Shown here in pieces: positions 1 to 7,253 of a stretch of 35,892 nt of DNA (positions are counted from its first letter, which is position 1; each line of letters starts with the position of its first letter). The notes below the pieces were generated by a model. That model searched no databases. It saw only the letters and a list, made by a program, of their open reading frames with translations, and had not been told where the DNA came from. The position numbers and the translations under genes were made by a program. The stretch is taken from assembly GCA_022567655.1 (NCBI GenBank), contig JADFGO010000012.1:1-35892 (forward strand), given 5' to 3'. This DNA is from Candidatus Neomarinimicrobiota bacterium (GTDB taxonomy: Bacteria > Fidelibacterota > SORT01).

Positions 1-231
1 TTCTTAACGTGAGGATGAAAGCCTCACCGAGTTTATAGAATAAACTGATTGAAACCCTCTGTGAGATCCTGAAAGCAAGGTCCCGTATCTCTTATTCTCG
101 TTTGCATACCAAAATCAGCACTTATACAAGATATGCTCAATCAAATAAATTTTTAAACTATATTGTACAGGGTACAATTAGACTTGATAACTATATCAAT
201 CTCTGTTAGCTTTAGGTTTGGAGTTAAATGA
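1..231. other. Non-coding start of window with hairpins and one palindrome
   Basis: No convincing gene is seen here. Three small inverted repeats follow each other: GTGAGG/CCTCAC (9-14 with 22-27), GTTTAT/ATAAAC (31-36 with 40-45) and GAGAT/ATCTC (about 63-90). A separate palindrome lies at 162-178. Short open frames on the minus strand (about 25-30 codons) have no supporting features. The region could be an intergenic repeat element, a structured leader, or the downstream end of a gene outside the window. Confidence 0.4.
162..178. promoter_or_regulatory. Palindromic operator-like site
   Basis: ATTGTAC-AGG-GTACAAT is a perfect 7-bp inverted repeat with a 3-bp spacer. It lies 54 bp upstream of the lipoprotein gene at 232, a usual size and position for a dimeric repressor site. 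I do not recognise the regulator, and no second copy was noticed upstream of other genes in the window. Confidence 0.35.
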
Positions 232-714
232 ATGAATCCGATTTATAATAAATTATTTATCTCAGCATTCCTTCCACTGAGTATGTGGATATACGGTTGC
301 GGCGGTCATTTCTCAAGACTCAATATCGGTGGAGAAAATAACGATTCACCTCAACCTATTCTTGAAGAACAATACCACAAATCAGACTACTGGGGAGGAA
401 AGAAGGGAATCTATGTTTCGGTTAGAAAAAAAAGTTCAACCATCGGCAGGCAAAAATACATTAGAATAAAATTGATGAATTACAGCGGTAGTTATCTGTT
501 ATTGGAATCCGAGAAGGATTCTTATTGGTTTGACAGATATGGAAAGCGTTATTCACTTTATAGAAGACCGGGAGATAGATATCCCTCCAGGATATCGGAT
601 AAGAGGCACGTTGAGTTTGACCTGCTTGGAATTGAGAGTTTCACCAACGTTGACAGTGTCGTGTTCCTGTTCAGTGAGATGGATAGTCTGAGCATTGCTG
701 CGCGACTCAAATGA
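232..714 (+). CDS. Small putative lipoprotein, unknown function
   Basis: This 160-residue protein matches no family I recognise. Residues 1-22 form a short basic, hydrophobic leader that ends in IYG-Cys23, an approximate lipobox, so it is probably an envelope lipoprotein. The mature part is rich in basic and aromatic residues, with alternating polar and hydrophobic stretches that suggest beta structure (for example around residues 85-105). The start is the ATG at 232; another Met is not close by. It stands alone between a non-coding region and a 270-bp gap before the FecR-type surface protein, in the same direction. The envelope location is inferred from the leader only, and the function is open. 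Confidence 0.6.
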   Translation: MNPIYNKLFISAFLPLSMWIYGCGGHFSRLNIGGENNDSPQPILEEQYHKSDYWGGKKGIYVSVRKKSSTIGRQKYIRIKLMNYSGSYLLLESEKDSYWFDRYGKRYSLYRRPGDRYPSRISDKRHVEFDLLGIESFTNVDSVVFLFSEMDSLSIAARLK

Positions 715-728
715 TCATTAAAAATTAG

Positions 729-914
729 GGTGTTAGTGTAGCAGGAGATCGAATTGCCGAGAACTTGGTATTAGCGGTCAGAAAGCCAATTACCAAACCG
801 GTGAATGTTTTAACACAGGTAGAGCCAAACACAGCTGAAATAGAGAAGGATAATAGAGGTAGACCGATATACAAAGCTAACTCTCTGCTTGCCTTTAGAC
901 TGAAGTGCAATTAA
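729..914 (+). pseudogene. Open frame without a start codon, possible gene remnant
   Basis: Between the lipoprotein and the FecR-type gene, one plus-strand frame is open for about 61 codons after a TAG at 726-728 and ends in TAA at 912-914. Its composition looks protein-like (segments such as ENLVLAVRKP and NRGRPIYKANSLLAFR), but there is no ATG or GTG near its beginning and no Shine-Dalgarno sequence. I read it as either the tail of a decayed gene or chance. A hydrophobic frame on the opposite strand across the same bases looks like its mirror. Confidence 0.25.
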
Positions 915-984
915 GTTGTTACCCGGTAAACGCTTGGCAGGTTTACACTACTATTACTATCGATGAAAATTTTTACGGAGATTT

Positions 985-3165
985 ATGATGTTCTTTCTTA
1001 AAACGATTATCCCGGCTCTTTTCCTTATATTTCTGTTAGTTAATTCCCCGTTTGCTCAGAGCGTTGACGAGTCGGCGCTCGCTCTCAAGAAAAGCGGTAA
1101 GGCATTCAGAAAACCCGCCGGATTTGAAACTTCCGATGAACAGATTCAGGTTGGAACATGGTTCTCAAATTTCGATTCGCTGAGGACTGCTGCGGCAAGT
1201 TTTCTCGCGATACTTTTTACGGACGACAAAAGCATGTTGAAGATGAAAGAAAACACGAGAATGACTATCCAGGGGAATGTATCGCCGACCCGGAGTTTGA
1301 GACAGGTAAGGATCGATCGGGGCGCCCTGCGAACCACAATAAACTATCAAGACAAAAGAGAATATGAGATCATTACGCCGGTCAGTGTCGCTTCTGTGAA
1401 AGGCACCGATTTTTGGTTGACTGTTGATCCGAACGGGACTGATACCTTTATCGGCCTGGAAGGCAGTGTGGAGATCCTGAATATCGAGAGCGGACTATCA
1501 ATGCTTTTAACAGCGGGGAATACGATTATATCAACCTGGACGGGAACTATGAACATCAATCCTACCGACCCCTCTACGATTCCGTCGGACCCGGATACAG
1601 AACCTGAGGGTGAGCAGGAAGGAGAGGGTGGAGAATCGCCTGATCAAGAACCGGCTCCGTCAAGCCCGGAACAGCCGACTCCCGCACAGGAGCAGTCTGA
1701 GCAGGAATCCGAACCAACCCTGTCTCCGGAAAAGGGAGGTTCAAAACTGCCGGGCGGCATCGGACTTTCCGCAAGCGTGGGCGCTGCAGTCTTAGATGGG
1801 CAGGTTTACAACCAAATAAGCATCAGACCCGATTTTCCTATCGGTCCGTTTGGGGTTGGACTGGATTTGAATCTGTATTTTGATGCTGACGGAAATTTAA
1901 GGGAAGAAGATTGGGACGAACCTTTAGACGCTGTAGATAAAATATTTTATATTCGCTACAACCAGCCGGACGACCCGTTTTACATTCGCGCCGGAGGTTT
2001 AACGAATGTAACCATGGGACAGGGACTCATCATGGACAATTACAGCAATATGATAGAGTATCCTCAAATCCGGAGAGTAGGTCTGTTGGGTCACCGTGAA
2101 TTCGGTAAGATCAAGTTTCAGGGATTGGTAGCGAATCTACGCGAATTGGGGAGTCCGGGGCTTGTCGGTACGAGAGTTACATATCCGCTTATCGGGAACT
2201 TAAGGATCGGAGGCACATTCGTATTGGATGGCGATCAATTCGCCGGATTGCCCGATAAAGACGGTGACGGTGTTCCTGACGCCGTTGATGATTTTCCCGA
2301 TGACAAAAAATATGCGGTAGATTCAGATGGTGACGGGATCCCGGACGAGATAGATCCTGACCGGGATGGAGACGGCTACACTGATAACTCGCAGAGGTTT
2401 GGTGTTTTCAATAACGACCTGGATGGAGCTGTCGGCTTAAAAACTCCCCTGAGTTTTAAGGATAAAAAGGACGGAGTATCTTCATACGGAGTAGATATTG
2501 AGTATGCTCTCTTCAGCAATGATTTGATTGGTATAACGGCTTATGGTGAAGTGGCGGCAATAAAGGATTTCGGGTCAGGTTTCACCTTCCCGGGAGTTCG
2601 CGCCACCCTGGGTCCGGTATTTCTGCGAGCCGAATACCGCCAATACGGCAAAGAATTTATCGGAAACTATTTTAACCAGACGTACGATATTGAGAGGGCT
2701 CATCTCTTTGTTCAAGCCGGCGATAGTACCATAGCAAAAACTCGGGAAGAACTTCTGCTGAAATCTATTAAAGATCCGTTATCGGGAGTGTTTGGAGGAG
2801 CTTCGATAAACTTGCTGAACCTATTTACCTTATCGGCTTCATATTCAAAGATGCAAAGCAGCAATCCTGACAGCACCCCAAACTTTGAAAGTTTCTTTGC
2901 AGACATTTCGATTGACCCCGTATTTATTCCGAAGATCAACAGAGCGTCTCTCTTCTATCAACAGACGAACGTACCGAACGTATTTGATTTCATAAAAACA
3001 CCGAGCATGCTGTTAGGCTATCTTATCGGGTATGAAATCGCGCCGAGCGTCACGCTCCTGATCCGGGTTCAACAGACCTACATCGACAGGAACGGAGACG
3101 GAAAAATTAGGGGAGATGACGAGACTATAAAGTTAATGTCAATCGAAACCGAGTTTACGTTCTAA
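985..3165 (+). CDS. FecR-domain protein with TSP3 calcium repeats and outer-membrane barrel-like C-terminus
   Basis: This is a 726-residue secreted protein. Residues 1-25 are a clear signal peptide ending SPFAQ-S. Residues about 45-190 resemble the FecR fold: a strongly alternating beta pattern with RIDRGALRT and VSVASVKGTDFWLTV, typical of FecR proteins that bind or sense polymers in the periplasm. Residues about 190-250 are a Pro/Glu/Ser-rich linker. Residues about 423-469 hold Asp-rich repeats (DKDGDGVPD, DSDGDGIPDEIDPD, DRDGDGYTD), the thrombospondin type-3 calcium-binding pattern. The remainder has barrel-like amphipathic strands and ends in EFTF with a terminal Phe, common in outer-membrane barrels. 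The ATG at 985 follows a GGAG. The combination suggests a calcium-stabilised surface protein; its ligand is unknown. The gene at 3180 follows by 14 bp and is probably co-transcribed. Confidence 0.7.
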   Translation: MMFFLKTIIPALFLIFLLVNSPFAQSVDESALALKKSGKAFRKPAGFETSDEQIQVGTWFSNFDSLRTAAASFLAILFTDDKSMLKMKENTRMTIQGNVSPTRSLRQVRIDRGALRTTINYQDKREYEIITPVSVASVKGTDFWLTVDPNGTDTFIGLEGSVEILNIESGLSMLLTAGNTIISTWTGTMNINPTDPSTIPSDPDTEPEGEQEGEGGESPDQEPAPSSPEQPTPAQEQSEQESEPTLSPEKGGSKLPGGIGLSASVGAAVLDGQVYNQISIRPDFPIGPFGVGLDLNLYFDADGNLREEDWDEPLDAVDKIFYIRYNQPDDPFYIRAGGLTNVTMGQGLIMDNYSNMIEYPQIRRVGLLGHREFGKIKFQGLVANLRELGSPGLVGTRVTYPLIGNLRIGGTFVLDGDQFAGLPDKDGDGVPDAVDDFPDDKKYAVDSDGDGIPDEIDPDRDGDGYTDNSQRFGVFNNDLDGAVGLKTPLSFKDKKDGVSSYGVDIEYALFSNDLIGITAYGEVAAIKDFGSGFTFPGVRATLGPVFLRAEYRQYGKEFIGNYFNQTYDIERAHLFVQAGDSTIAKTREELLLKSIKDPLSGVFGGASINLLNLFTLSASYSKMQSSNPDSTPNFESFFADISIDPVFIPKINRASLFYQQTNVPNVFDFIKTPSMLLGYLIGYEIAPSVTLLIRVQQTYIDRNGDGKIRGDDETIKLMSIETEFTF

Positions 3166-3179
3166 TCTGAAAACGTTGA

Positions 3180-3827
3180 ATGATGAGGGAGCGCATGAAT
3201 AATGTAGTGTTCATAGTTTCCTATTCTTATAATGAATTGAAGCGGTTATCAAAATCATCAGCGGTTTTACTCTTTATTATTCTGAATGTCGCCTGCAGCA
3301 TTATTCCAAGAAACCTTGAGAAGTACGATGGCGACGTAAAATCGATAACTTATGTAAGTCCGATCGGCGTTGATGCCCGTCCTCCAAACGGAGTGGACAT
3401 TTACATATTTCGGACTGTTATGCTCAGAAGAAAACCAATGATAGGAGGGGGAGTAGAATTTGCTCAAGTGATGTACATGCGTGACTCGCAAATTTTTGTA
3501 TCGCTTTTAGCGCCCTACATTTTTTTCTCACCGCTGGGAATAATCGAACCGGATGAATTCGGACCCGACGGTAAAAGGGGAATACGAACTCGAATAATGA
3601 CGTTTTTATATGCAGGTGGCAGTTTTTTATCGATACCCCGTAAGAAGACACCCGAAGATCCGTCCCGCACTATCTATGATTTCGGAGCAGGACTCAATTT
3701 CAAGAAATTAGAATTTCGCGCCGGAGGAGTATTCAAGTACAGAAAATCGACTGAAGTTCAGGATATCTTCTGGTACTGGGGTTTCACGTATAATCTATTC
3801 GGGGGGAAGTGGAAATTAGAATGGTGA
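3180..3827 (+). CDS. Hypothetical envelope protein, small barrel-like
   Basis: This 215-residue protein has no family I recognise. A hydrophobic segment at about residues 27-38 ends in NVA-Cys39-Ser, which could be a membrane anchor or an imperfect lipobox. The rest contains short Gly- and aromatic-rich segments of alternating pattern (FLYAGGSFLS, FGAGLNFKKLEFRAGG, YWGFTYNLFGG), as in small outer-membrane beta barrels. It begins 14 bp after the FecR-type gene and is probably its partner. The start is uncertain: ATG 3180 has no ribosome site, while ATG 3195 follows AGGGAG closely. Function unknown. Confidence 0.55.
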   Translation: MMRERMNNVVFIVSYSYNELKRLSKSSAVLLFIILNVACSIIPRNLEKYDGDVKSITYVSPIGVDARPPNGVDIYIFRTVMLRRKPMIGGGVEFAQVMYMRDSQIFVSLLAPYIFFSPLGIIEPDEFGPDGKRGIRTRIMTFLYAGGSFLSIPRKKTPEDPSRTIYDFGAGLNFKKLEFRAGGVFKYRKSTEVQDIFWYWGFTYNLFGGKWKLEW

Positions 3828-3833
3828 AAAATA

Positions 3834-3862
3834 TTGACAAATCTGATAGAGTAACATATGTT
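3834..3862 (+). promoter_or_regulatory. Sigma70-like promoter for the fmdB/UVR genes
   Basis: A perfect TTGACA at 3834-3839 is followed, 17 bp later, by TATGTT at 3857-3862. It lies about 48 bp upstream of the TTG start at 3910 and just after the stop of the preceding gene, where a new transcript would be expected. Only the -35 is a full match. Confidence 0.45.
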
Positions 3863-3909
3863 ATATTGATGGAGAATGAAATTAGAGAATAAAATTCCGG
3901 AGAAATAAA

Positions 3910-4122
3910 TTGCCTACATACGAATACAGTTGTCACAATTGCAACCACAATTTCGACATATTTTTTAAGACGTTCGGAAGCGTCACAGATATTACCGTCT
4001 GCCCGAAGTGCAGTTCGGAACAAACTGAGAGGAGGATGTCCGTATTTGCCTCATCTGAATCTTCCGAGGCACAGGAATTTATGGGCTGTGGTCCCGGCTG
4101 TGGATGCGCTATGGATCAATAG
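3910..4122 (+). CDS. FmdB-type zinc-ribbon protein
   Basis: This 70-residue protein begins PTYEYSCHNCNHNFDI, the signature of the FmdB/CxxC_CxxC_SSSS family of small putative regulators. A zinc ribbon is formed by Cys8-x2-Cys11 and Cys34-x2-Cys37 (VCPKC). The tail is Cys- and Gly-rich (GCGPGCGCAMD) and could bind more metal. Translation starts at TTG 3910, preceded by GGAG with good spacing; no ATG fits, since the family starts at this Pro-Thr-Tyr. The biological role is poorly known for the whole family, although FmdB was named as a regulator of formamidase expression. It is followed by an inverted repeat and the UVR-motif gene. Confidence 0.85.
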   Translation: MPTYEYSCHNCNHNFDIFFKTFGSVTDITVCPKCSSEQTERRMSVFASSESSEAQEFMGCGPGCGCAMDQ

Positions 4123-4150
4123 TTAACGTTTATTGTAAAATAAATGTTAA
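4123..4150. repeat. Long AT-rich inverted repeat after fmdB
   Basis: TTAACGTTTATT and AATAAATGTTAA form a 12-bp stem with one G-U pair and a 4-nt GTAA loop, starting right after the fmdB stop codon. No U-tract follows, so it is not a classic terminator. It may stabilise the upstream mRNA, act as a protein-binding palindrome, or attenuate the downstream gene. Confidence 0.6.
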
Positions 4151-4192
4151 TTATCCGCTGAAATCGGTTCCATAAAGAGCTAAAACGATTAT

Positions 4193-4948
4193 ATGGATAT
4201 AAAGAACATATTAGACAAATGGCACTATGATCCGTACGGATTCTCAGTACGGCTTGTCGAAGGTACCGACGGAAAAGAAAAGATTCAGATAAGACTCGAT
4301 CTCGGCTTGCTCCAATTGGAGTTGGAAGGACGCCCTGACGGGACCAAACCGCATAACAAAGAATCGCTCCTCGATTATTATCTTGAAAAGATCGAAAATG
4401 CAGACAACAAAGGCGTAGAGGAGAGCGACATGGAATTGAGCATTGAAGAATGCGAGTTGCTGCGCCATGAAGCAATACAATATTACCATCGATACATAAG
4501 TCTCTTAGAACTTGAGAAATACCATGGTGTGATAAAAGATACCGAGCATAATATTGGTATACTCGATCTTATGAGCAGCTACGCCGAGGATAAATCCGAT
4601 TTTATGAGTTATGAGCAATTCCGACCGTATATAATCATGATAAATACTCTTGCGAGAGGCAGGTTAGCCTTAGAGAAGGATAAAGATGACGTGGTAATGA
4701 AGATAGTGGATAAAGGCATAGGCATGATAAACGAAGCAAGGGAGACTCTGGACTTGCAGGACTCATTATACGGTTTTAGGGAGATAAAATTTTTGGAAGA
4801 GTGGAAAACTGATATTTCATCCGATCATCCGCCGTCTGATCTTGAAAAGTTAGAGAATAAACTCGCAAGAGCTGTTCGCGGTGAGAAGTATGAATCAGCT
4901 GCGCTCCTCAGGGACGAGATTCACTTAATGAAAAAAATCAAGAAGTAG
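4193..4948 (+). CDS. UVR-motif (UvrB/UvrC-motif) protein
   Basis: This 251-residue soluble protein has, at residues about 218-250, a UVR helix-hairpin (LEKLENKLARAVRGEKYESA, then ALLRDEI), the short motif by which UvrB and UvrC contact each other and which also occurs in McsA and ClpC-type proteins. The rest is acidic and mostly helical, with no Cys zinc ribbons, so it is not McsA. The N-terminal 60 residues are beta-rich (KIQIRLDLGLLQLELEG). Proteins of this layout occur as uncharacterised UVR-motif proteins. The start is ATG 4193. It follows fmdB by 70 bp and probably shares its promoter. A role in repair or protease adaptation is inferred only from the motif. Confidence 0.7.
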   Translation: MDIKNILDKWHYDPYGFSVRLVEGTDGKEKIQIRLDLGLLQLELEGRPDGTKPHNKESLLDYYLEKIENADNKGVEESDMELSIEECELLRHEAIQYYHRYISLLELEKYHGVIKDTEHNIGILDLMSSYAEDKSDFMSYEQFRPYIIMINTLARGRLALEKDKDDVVMKIVDKGIGMINEARETLDLQDSLYGFREIKFLEEWKTDISSDHPPSDLEKLENKLARAVRGEKYESAALLRDEIHLMKKIKK

Positions 4949-4951
4949 TCG

Positions 4952-5160
4952 TCATCCCGCATACTGAAATTTCAGCCTTTTAAATTCACTTCCGTTACAA
5001 AACAGAGTCAACGCATAGGTTCCCGGCAATCGGCAATCCTGGTTTTGATTGTCCAGATCTGATTTTGATCGGCACCTTCAATCCATTTTGAGCAGCATTC
5101 GAGAACATGATCCGGACTATCTTTTAAAATGTCGTTAAGATTATTGGCAGCGACTTTCCA
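4952..5160 (-). pseudogene. Remnant of an AlkC-like DNA alkylation repair gene
   Basis: Directly behind the TAA of the barrel gene, in the same frame, the minus strand reads KVAANNLNDILKDSPDHVLE and then CCSKWI before a TGA at 5008-5010. This resembles the HEAT-like ANNLNDI-K-PDLVLE-W segment of COG4335/AlkC-type DNA alkylation repair proteins. In another frame the following bases read LPGTYALTLFCNGSEFKRLK and stop at 4952-4954, like the PG-H-x-L-x-NG C-terminal segment of the same family. The middle of the gene and everything upstream are missing, so it cannot be functional. The assignment rests on remembered family motifs and needs a search. Confidence 0.45.
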
Positions 5161-6717
5161 TTAGAATCGGCTGATGACAATTAGTTCGATGCCTTCAAAA
5201 GGCAGCACGTCATAACAGGTGCCGGCTGTGCATGCCGGACCTCCCCTGCGTTGACCGCCGAAAATTCTCACTTCATGGTTTCTACCCGGCTCAAACGAAA
5301 GGTAAAATGATGACCACCATCGTGGATTGGTTTCAGTTGTTTCCCTTGTAGACGGGTCGTCGGTCAGTAACGGGTCTGTCGTTCGTTCTGTTATCAAACC
5401 GAAGTTGAAGGTTTTCGACCTGCCTATGGAACCGGATATCAACAGATTGCTGAATTCAGTAGGTGAAAATGACCTGGAATTATCGTCCTCTTCTAAATAA
5501 TATTCAAAATCCCTCGTGGCATTTTGGTATGACACGTCGATTCCGATACCAGTTCTCGAGCCAAGATCATAATTCAACACCGTTCCAATCGTGTTTTTAT
5601 TCGAGATTGCTTCGAACTCATTCTTCGAGCCGGCTATATAAAGCGCGCCGTCAAGATCGTCGTTAAATTTATGCTCGATTTCAAAAAAACGTTCCGAAAA
5701 ATCGGTTGGATGGATAAATAATTCATTCCGGGCAAAGCTTACGTTTGCCGTAAATGAGGTAGATGCTGAAAGATAGTAATGCCCTTCAAGCTGGTACCCT
5801 TCTTCATCTGTAGGTATTAGAACGTGGGTATCTCTGTTCAGGAGCAGATGGGAGTGTTCTTTAATCAGAGAGGGAGGATCGTTAACCCCGATGTTATAGT
5901 TCATGTAGTCTTTATACTCGGCGCTGAGACTGAATTTTTTGTAATCGAGATTCGCCGCTAAATAAAGAGCGTGAGGAATTTCATTGGAGAGCGTGAACCC
6001 TCTAATTAATAAATGTCTGTTCCTGTTACTCACTTCGCCTGTGATATGCATATAAAGGTCTTCTACCTGAATCAGATTTCGAAAAGCATCCGAATTAAGG
6101 TTCATTCTGAATGAGTATATTTCATCGTCTGAACCTGCATCGGGTTTGATGTGTAAATATGAAGCTCCGAAGTCAAGAATGGTATTCATGTGATATTCAG
6201 CGTTCAAGCCCTGTATCTTTCCAGACCTACGGTCTTTTACTGCCGGGGAGGAGGTACTTTCAACCGGGACTCCCATCATCAGGTTCAATTTGTATGAAGG
6301 GTGCAGGTACTCAATAAGAACGCCATCGATATCTCTGGACGGCGAATATCTGGTTTTAGTCCTGAAATCATCAAGAATTACGCCGGGAAGTTCAAAGGCT
6401 CTCGATACTATTCCGCTGCCAAATATATTATAGAAATTTCCCGCTCTTATTCTGAGATCATCCTGCCGGAATTCAACGTACCGCTGAGTCACAGCCCTGT
6501 AACCCTCAAGTGAATCTGTAGAGCCATAAGACTCAACTCTTACTCCGAAAAGGAGATCGCCTTCAGAATATCTGGCATTAAATTGATTATATAAGCCATA
6601 TTCTTTCTCAGTGCCGATCCTCGAATTTCCAAACTGATTGTCAGCAAAGTTATAAATGCTGACTTGAGCAAGAAGCGTATTCGCAGATAGAAGAAGAGAT
6701 ATGATTATGCGGTATAT
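5161..6717 (-). CDS. DUF6029-like outer-membrane barrel protein, probable AUA start
   Basis: From the first usable frame position this is a 518-residue protein with a signal peptide (YRIIISLLLSANTLLAQ) and an N-terminal strand region (FNARYSEGDLLFGVRVESYG) followed by RIRAGNFYNIFGSGIVSRAF, as in DUF6029-type outer-membrane proteins of Bacteroidetes-like bacteria. Alternating beta strands continue to a terminal Arg-Phe, fitting a barrel. The only standard start in frame, GTG at 6490-6492, would remove the signal peptide and about 75 domain residues. The frame is open to TAG at 6733-6735 and has no ATG, GTG or TTG; AUA at 6715-6717, about 10 nt after AAGG, is the best placed codon. It is last in the redoxin operon, 35 bp after the TlpA-like gene. 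Function unknown; a partner role to the redoxins is inferred from position. Confidence 0.7.
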   Translation of the reverse strand: MYRIIISLLLSANTLLAQVSIYNFADNQFGNSRIGTEKEYGLYNQFNARYSEGDLLFGVRVESYGSTDSLEGYRAVTQRYVEFRQDDLRIRAGNFYNIFGSGIVSRAFELPGVILDDFRTKTRYSPSRDIDGVLIEYLHPSYKLNLMMGVPVESTSSPAVKDRRSGKIQGLNAEYHMNTILDFGASYLHIKPDAGSDDEIYSFRMNLNSDAFRNLIQVEDLYMHITGEVSNRNRHLLIRGFTLSNEIPHALYLAANLDYKKFSLSAEYKDYMNYNIGVNDPPSLIKEHSHLLLNRDTHVLIPTDEEGYQLEGHYYLSASTSFTANVSFARNELFIHPTDFSERFFEIEHKFNDDLDGALYIAGSKNEFEAISNKNTIGTVLNYDLGSRTGIGIDVSYQNATRDFEYYLEEDDNSRSFSPTEFSNLLISGSIGRSKTFNFGLITERTTDPLLTDDPSTRETTETNPRWWSSFYLSFEPGRNHEVRIFGGQRRGGPACTAGTCYDVLPFEGIELIVISRF

Positions 6718-6752
6718 TCTATTATGACCTTGCTATAGGGTAAGAATTCCCG

Positions 6753-7253
6753 CTATTCTCTGACTTTGTCGAGAATGGACTTGATCTCGTTCTCCAGCAG
6801 CAATTCATCGCCGGTAGTGTAACCTCTGTGGGATTTCAAAATCTTGCCATCGCTCCCGACCAGGAACCAAGAGGGGAGACTGTAAACTCCATAGTCGGAC
6901 ATCACTTCCGCAGTCTCGTCGAGAAGGATTATGAAAGATATGTCCATCGAACGGAGGAATGAGCGTATTTTACTTCGATTTCGCGGACCGTCCTCGCTGA
7001 TCCCTACAATCGTTAAACCATCTTTACTATATTTGCGGTGCAATTTTTCTAAGTAGGGAAAATATTCTTTGCAGGGTTCACACCACGTAGCCCAGAAATC
7101 GATCAACACAGGTCCTCCGGATAAGAGTGTTTTAAGGTCGTACTGCTCCCCATCTAAATTTGATAGATTAAACCGATGCGCCTTATCCTGAGAATAAGCG
7201 TCCGCTCCGAGAAATATCAGTAGAACCAGAGTAAAGAATGATTTGATCATCAT
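6753..7253 (-). CDS. TlpA-like periplasmic thioredoxin
   Basis: This 166-residue protein has a signal peptide (residues 1-21, ending AYSQ) and a thioredoxin fold with the active site W57-C58-E59-P60-C61, the WCxPC pattern of TlpA/ResA-type proteins. The conserved cis-proline segment is SLPSWFLV, near residue 125. Such proteins reduce or exchange disulfides in the periplasm, for example during cytochrome c or outer-membrane protein maturation. The ATG start overlaps the stop of the upstream redoxin gene in an ATGA (7250-7253), so translation is coupled. The barrel gene follows. The likely client is an envelope protein of the same operon, but this is inference. Confidence 0.88.
   Translation of the reverse strand: MMIKSFFTLVLLIFLGADAYSQDKAHRFNLSNLDGEQYDLKTLLSGGPVLIDFWATWCEPCKEYFPYLEKLHRKYSKDGLTIVGISEDGPRNRSKIRSFLRSMDISFIILLDETAEVMSDYGVYSLPSWFLVGSDGKILKSHRGYTTGDELLLENEIKSILDKVRE

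Noticed and set aside
725-910. Minus-strand 61-codon frame in the gap before the FecR-type gene
   Set aside because: It is hydrophobic but has no ribosome site, and it mirrors a more protein-like plus-strand frame.
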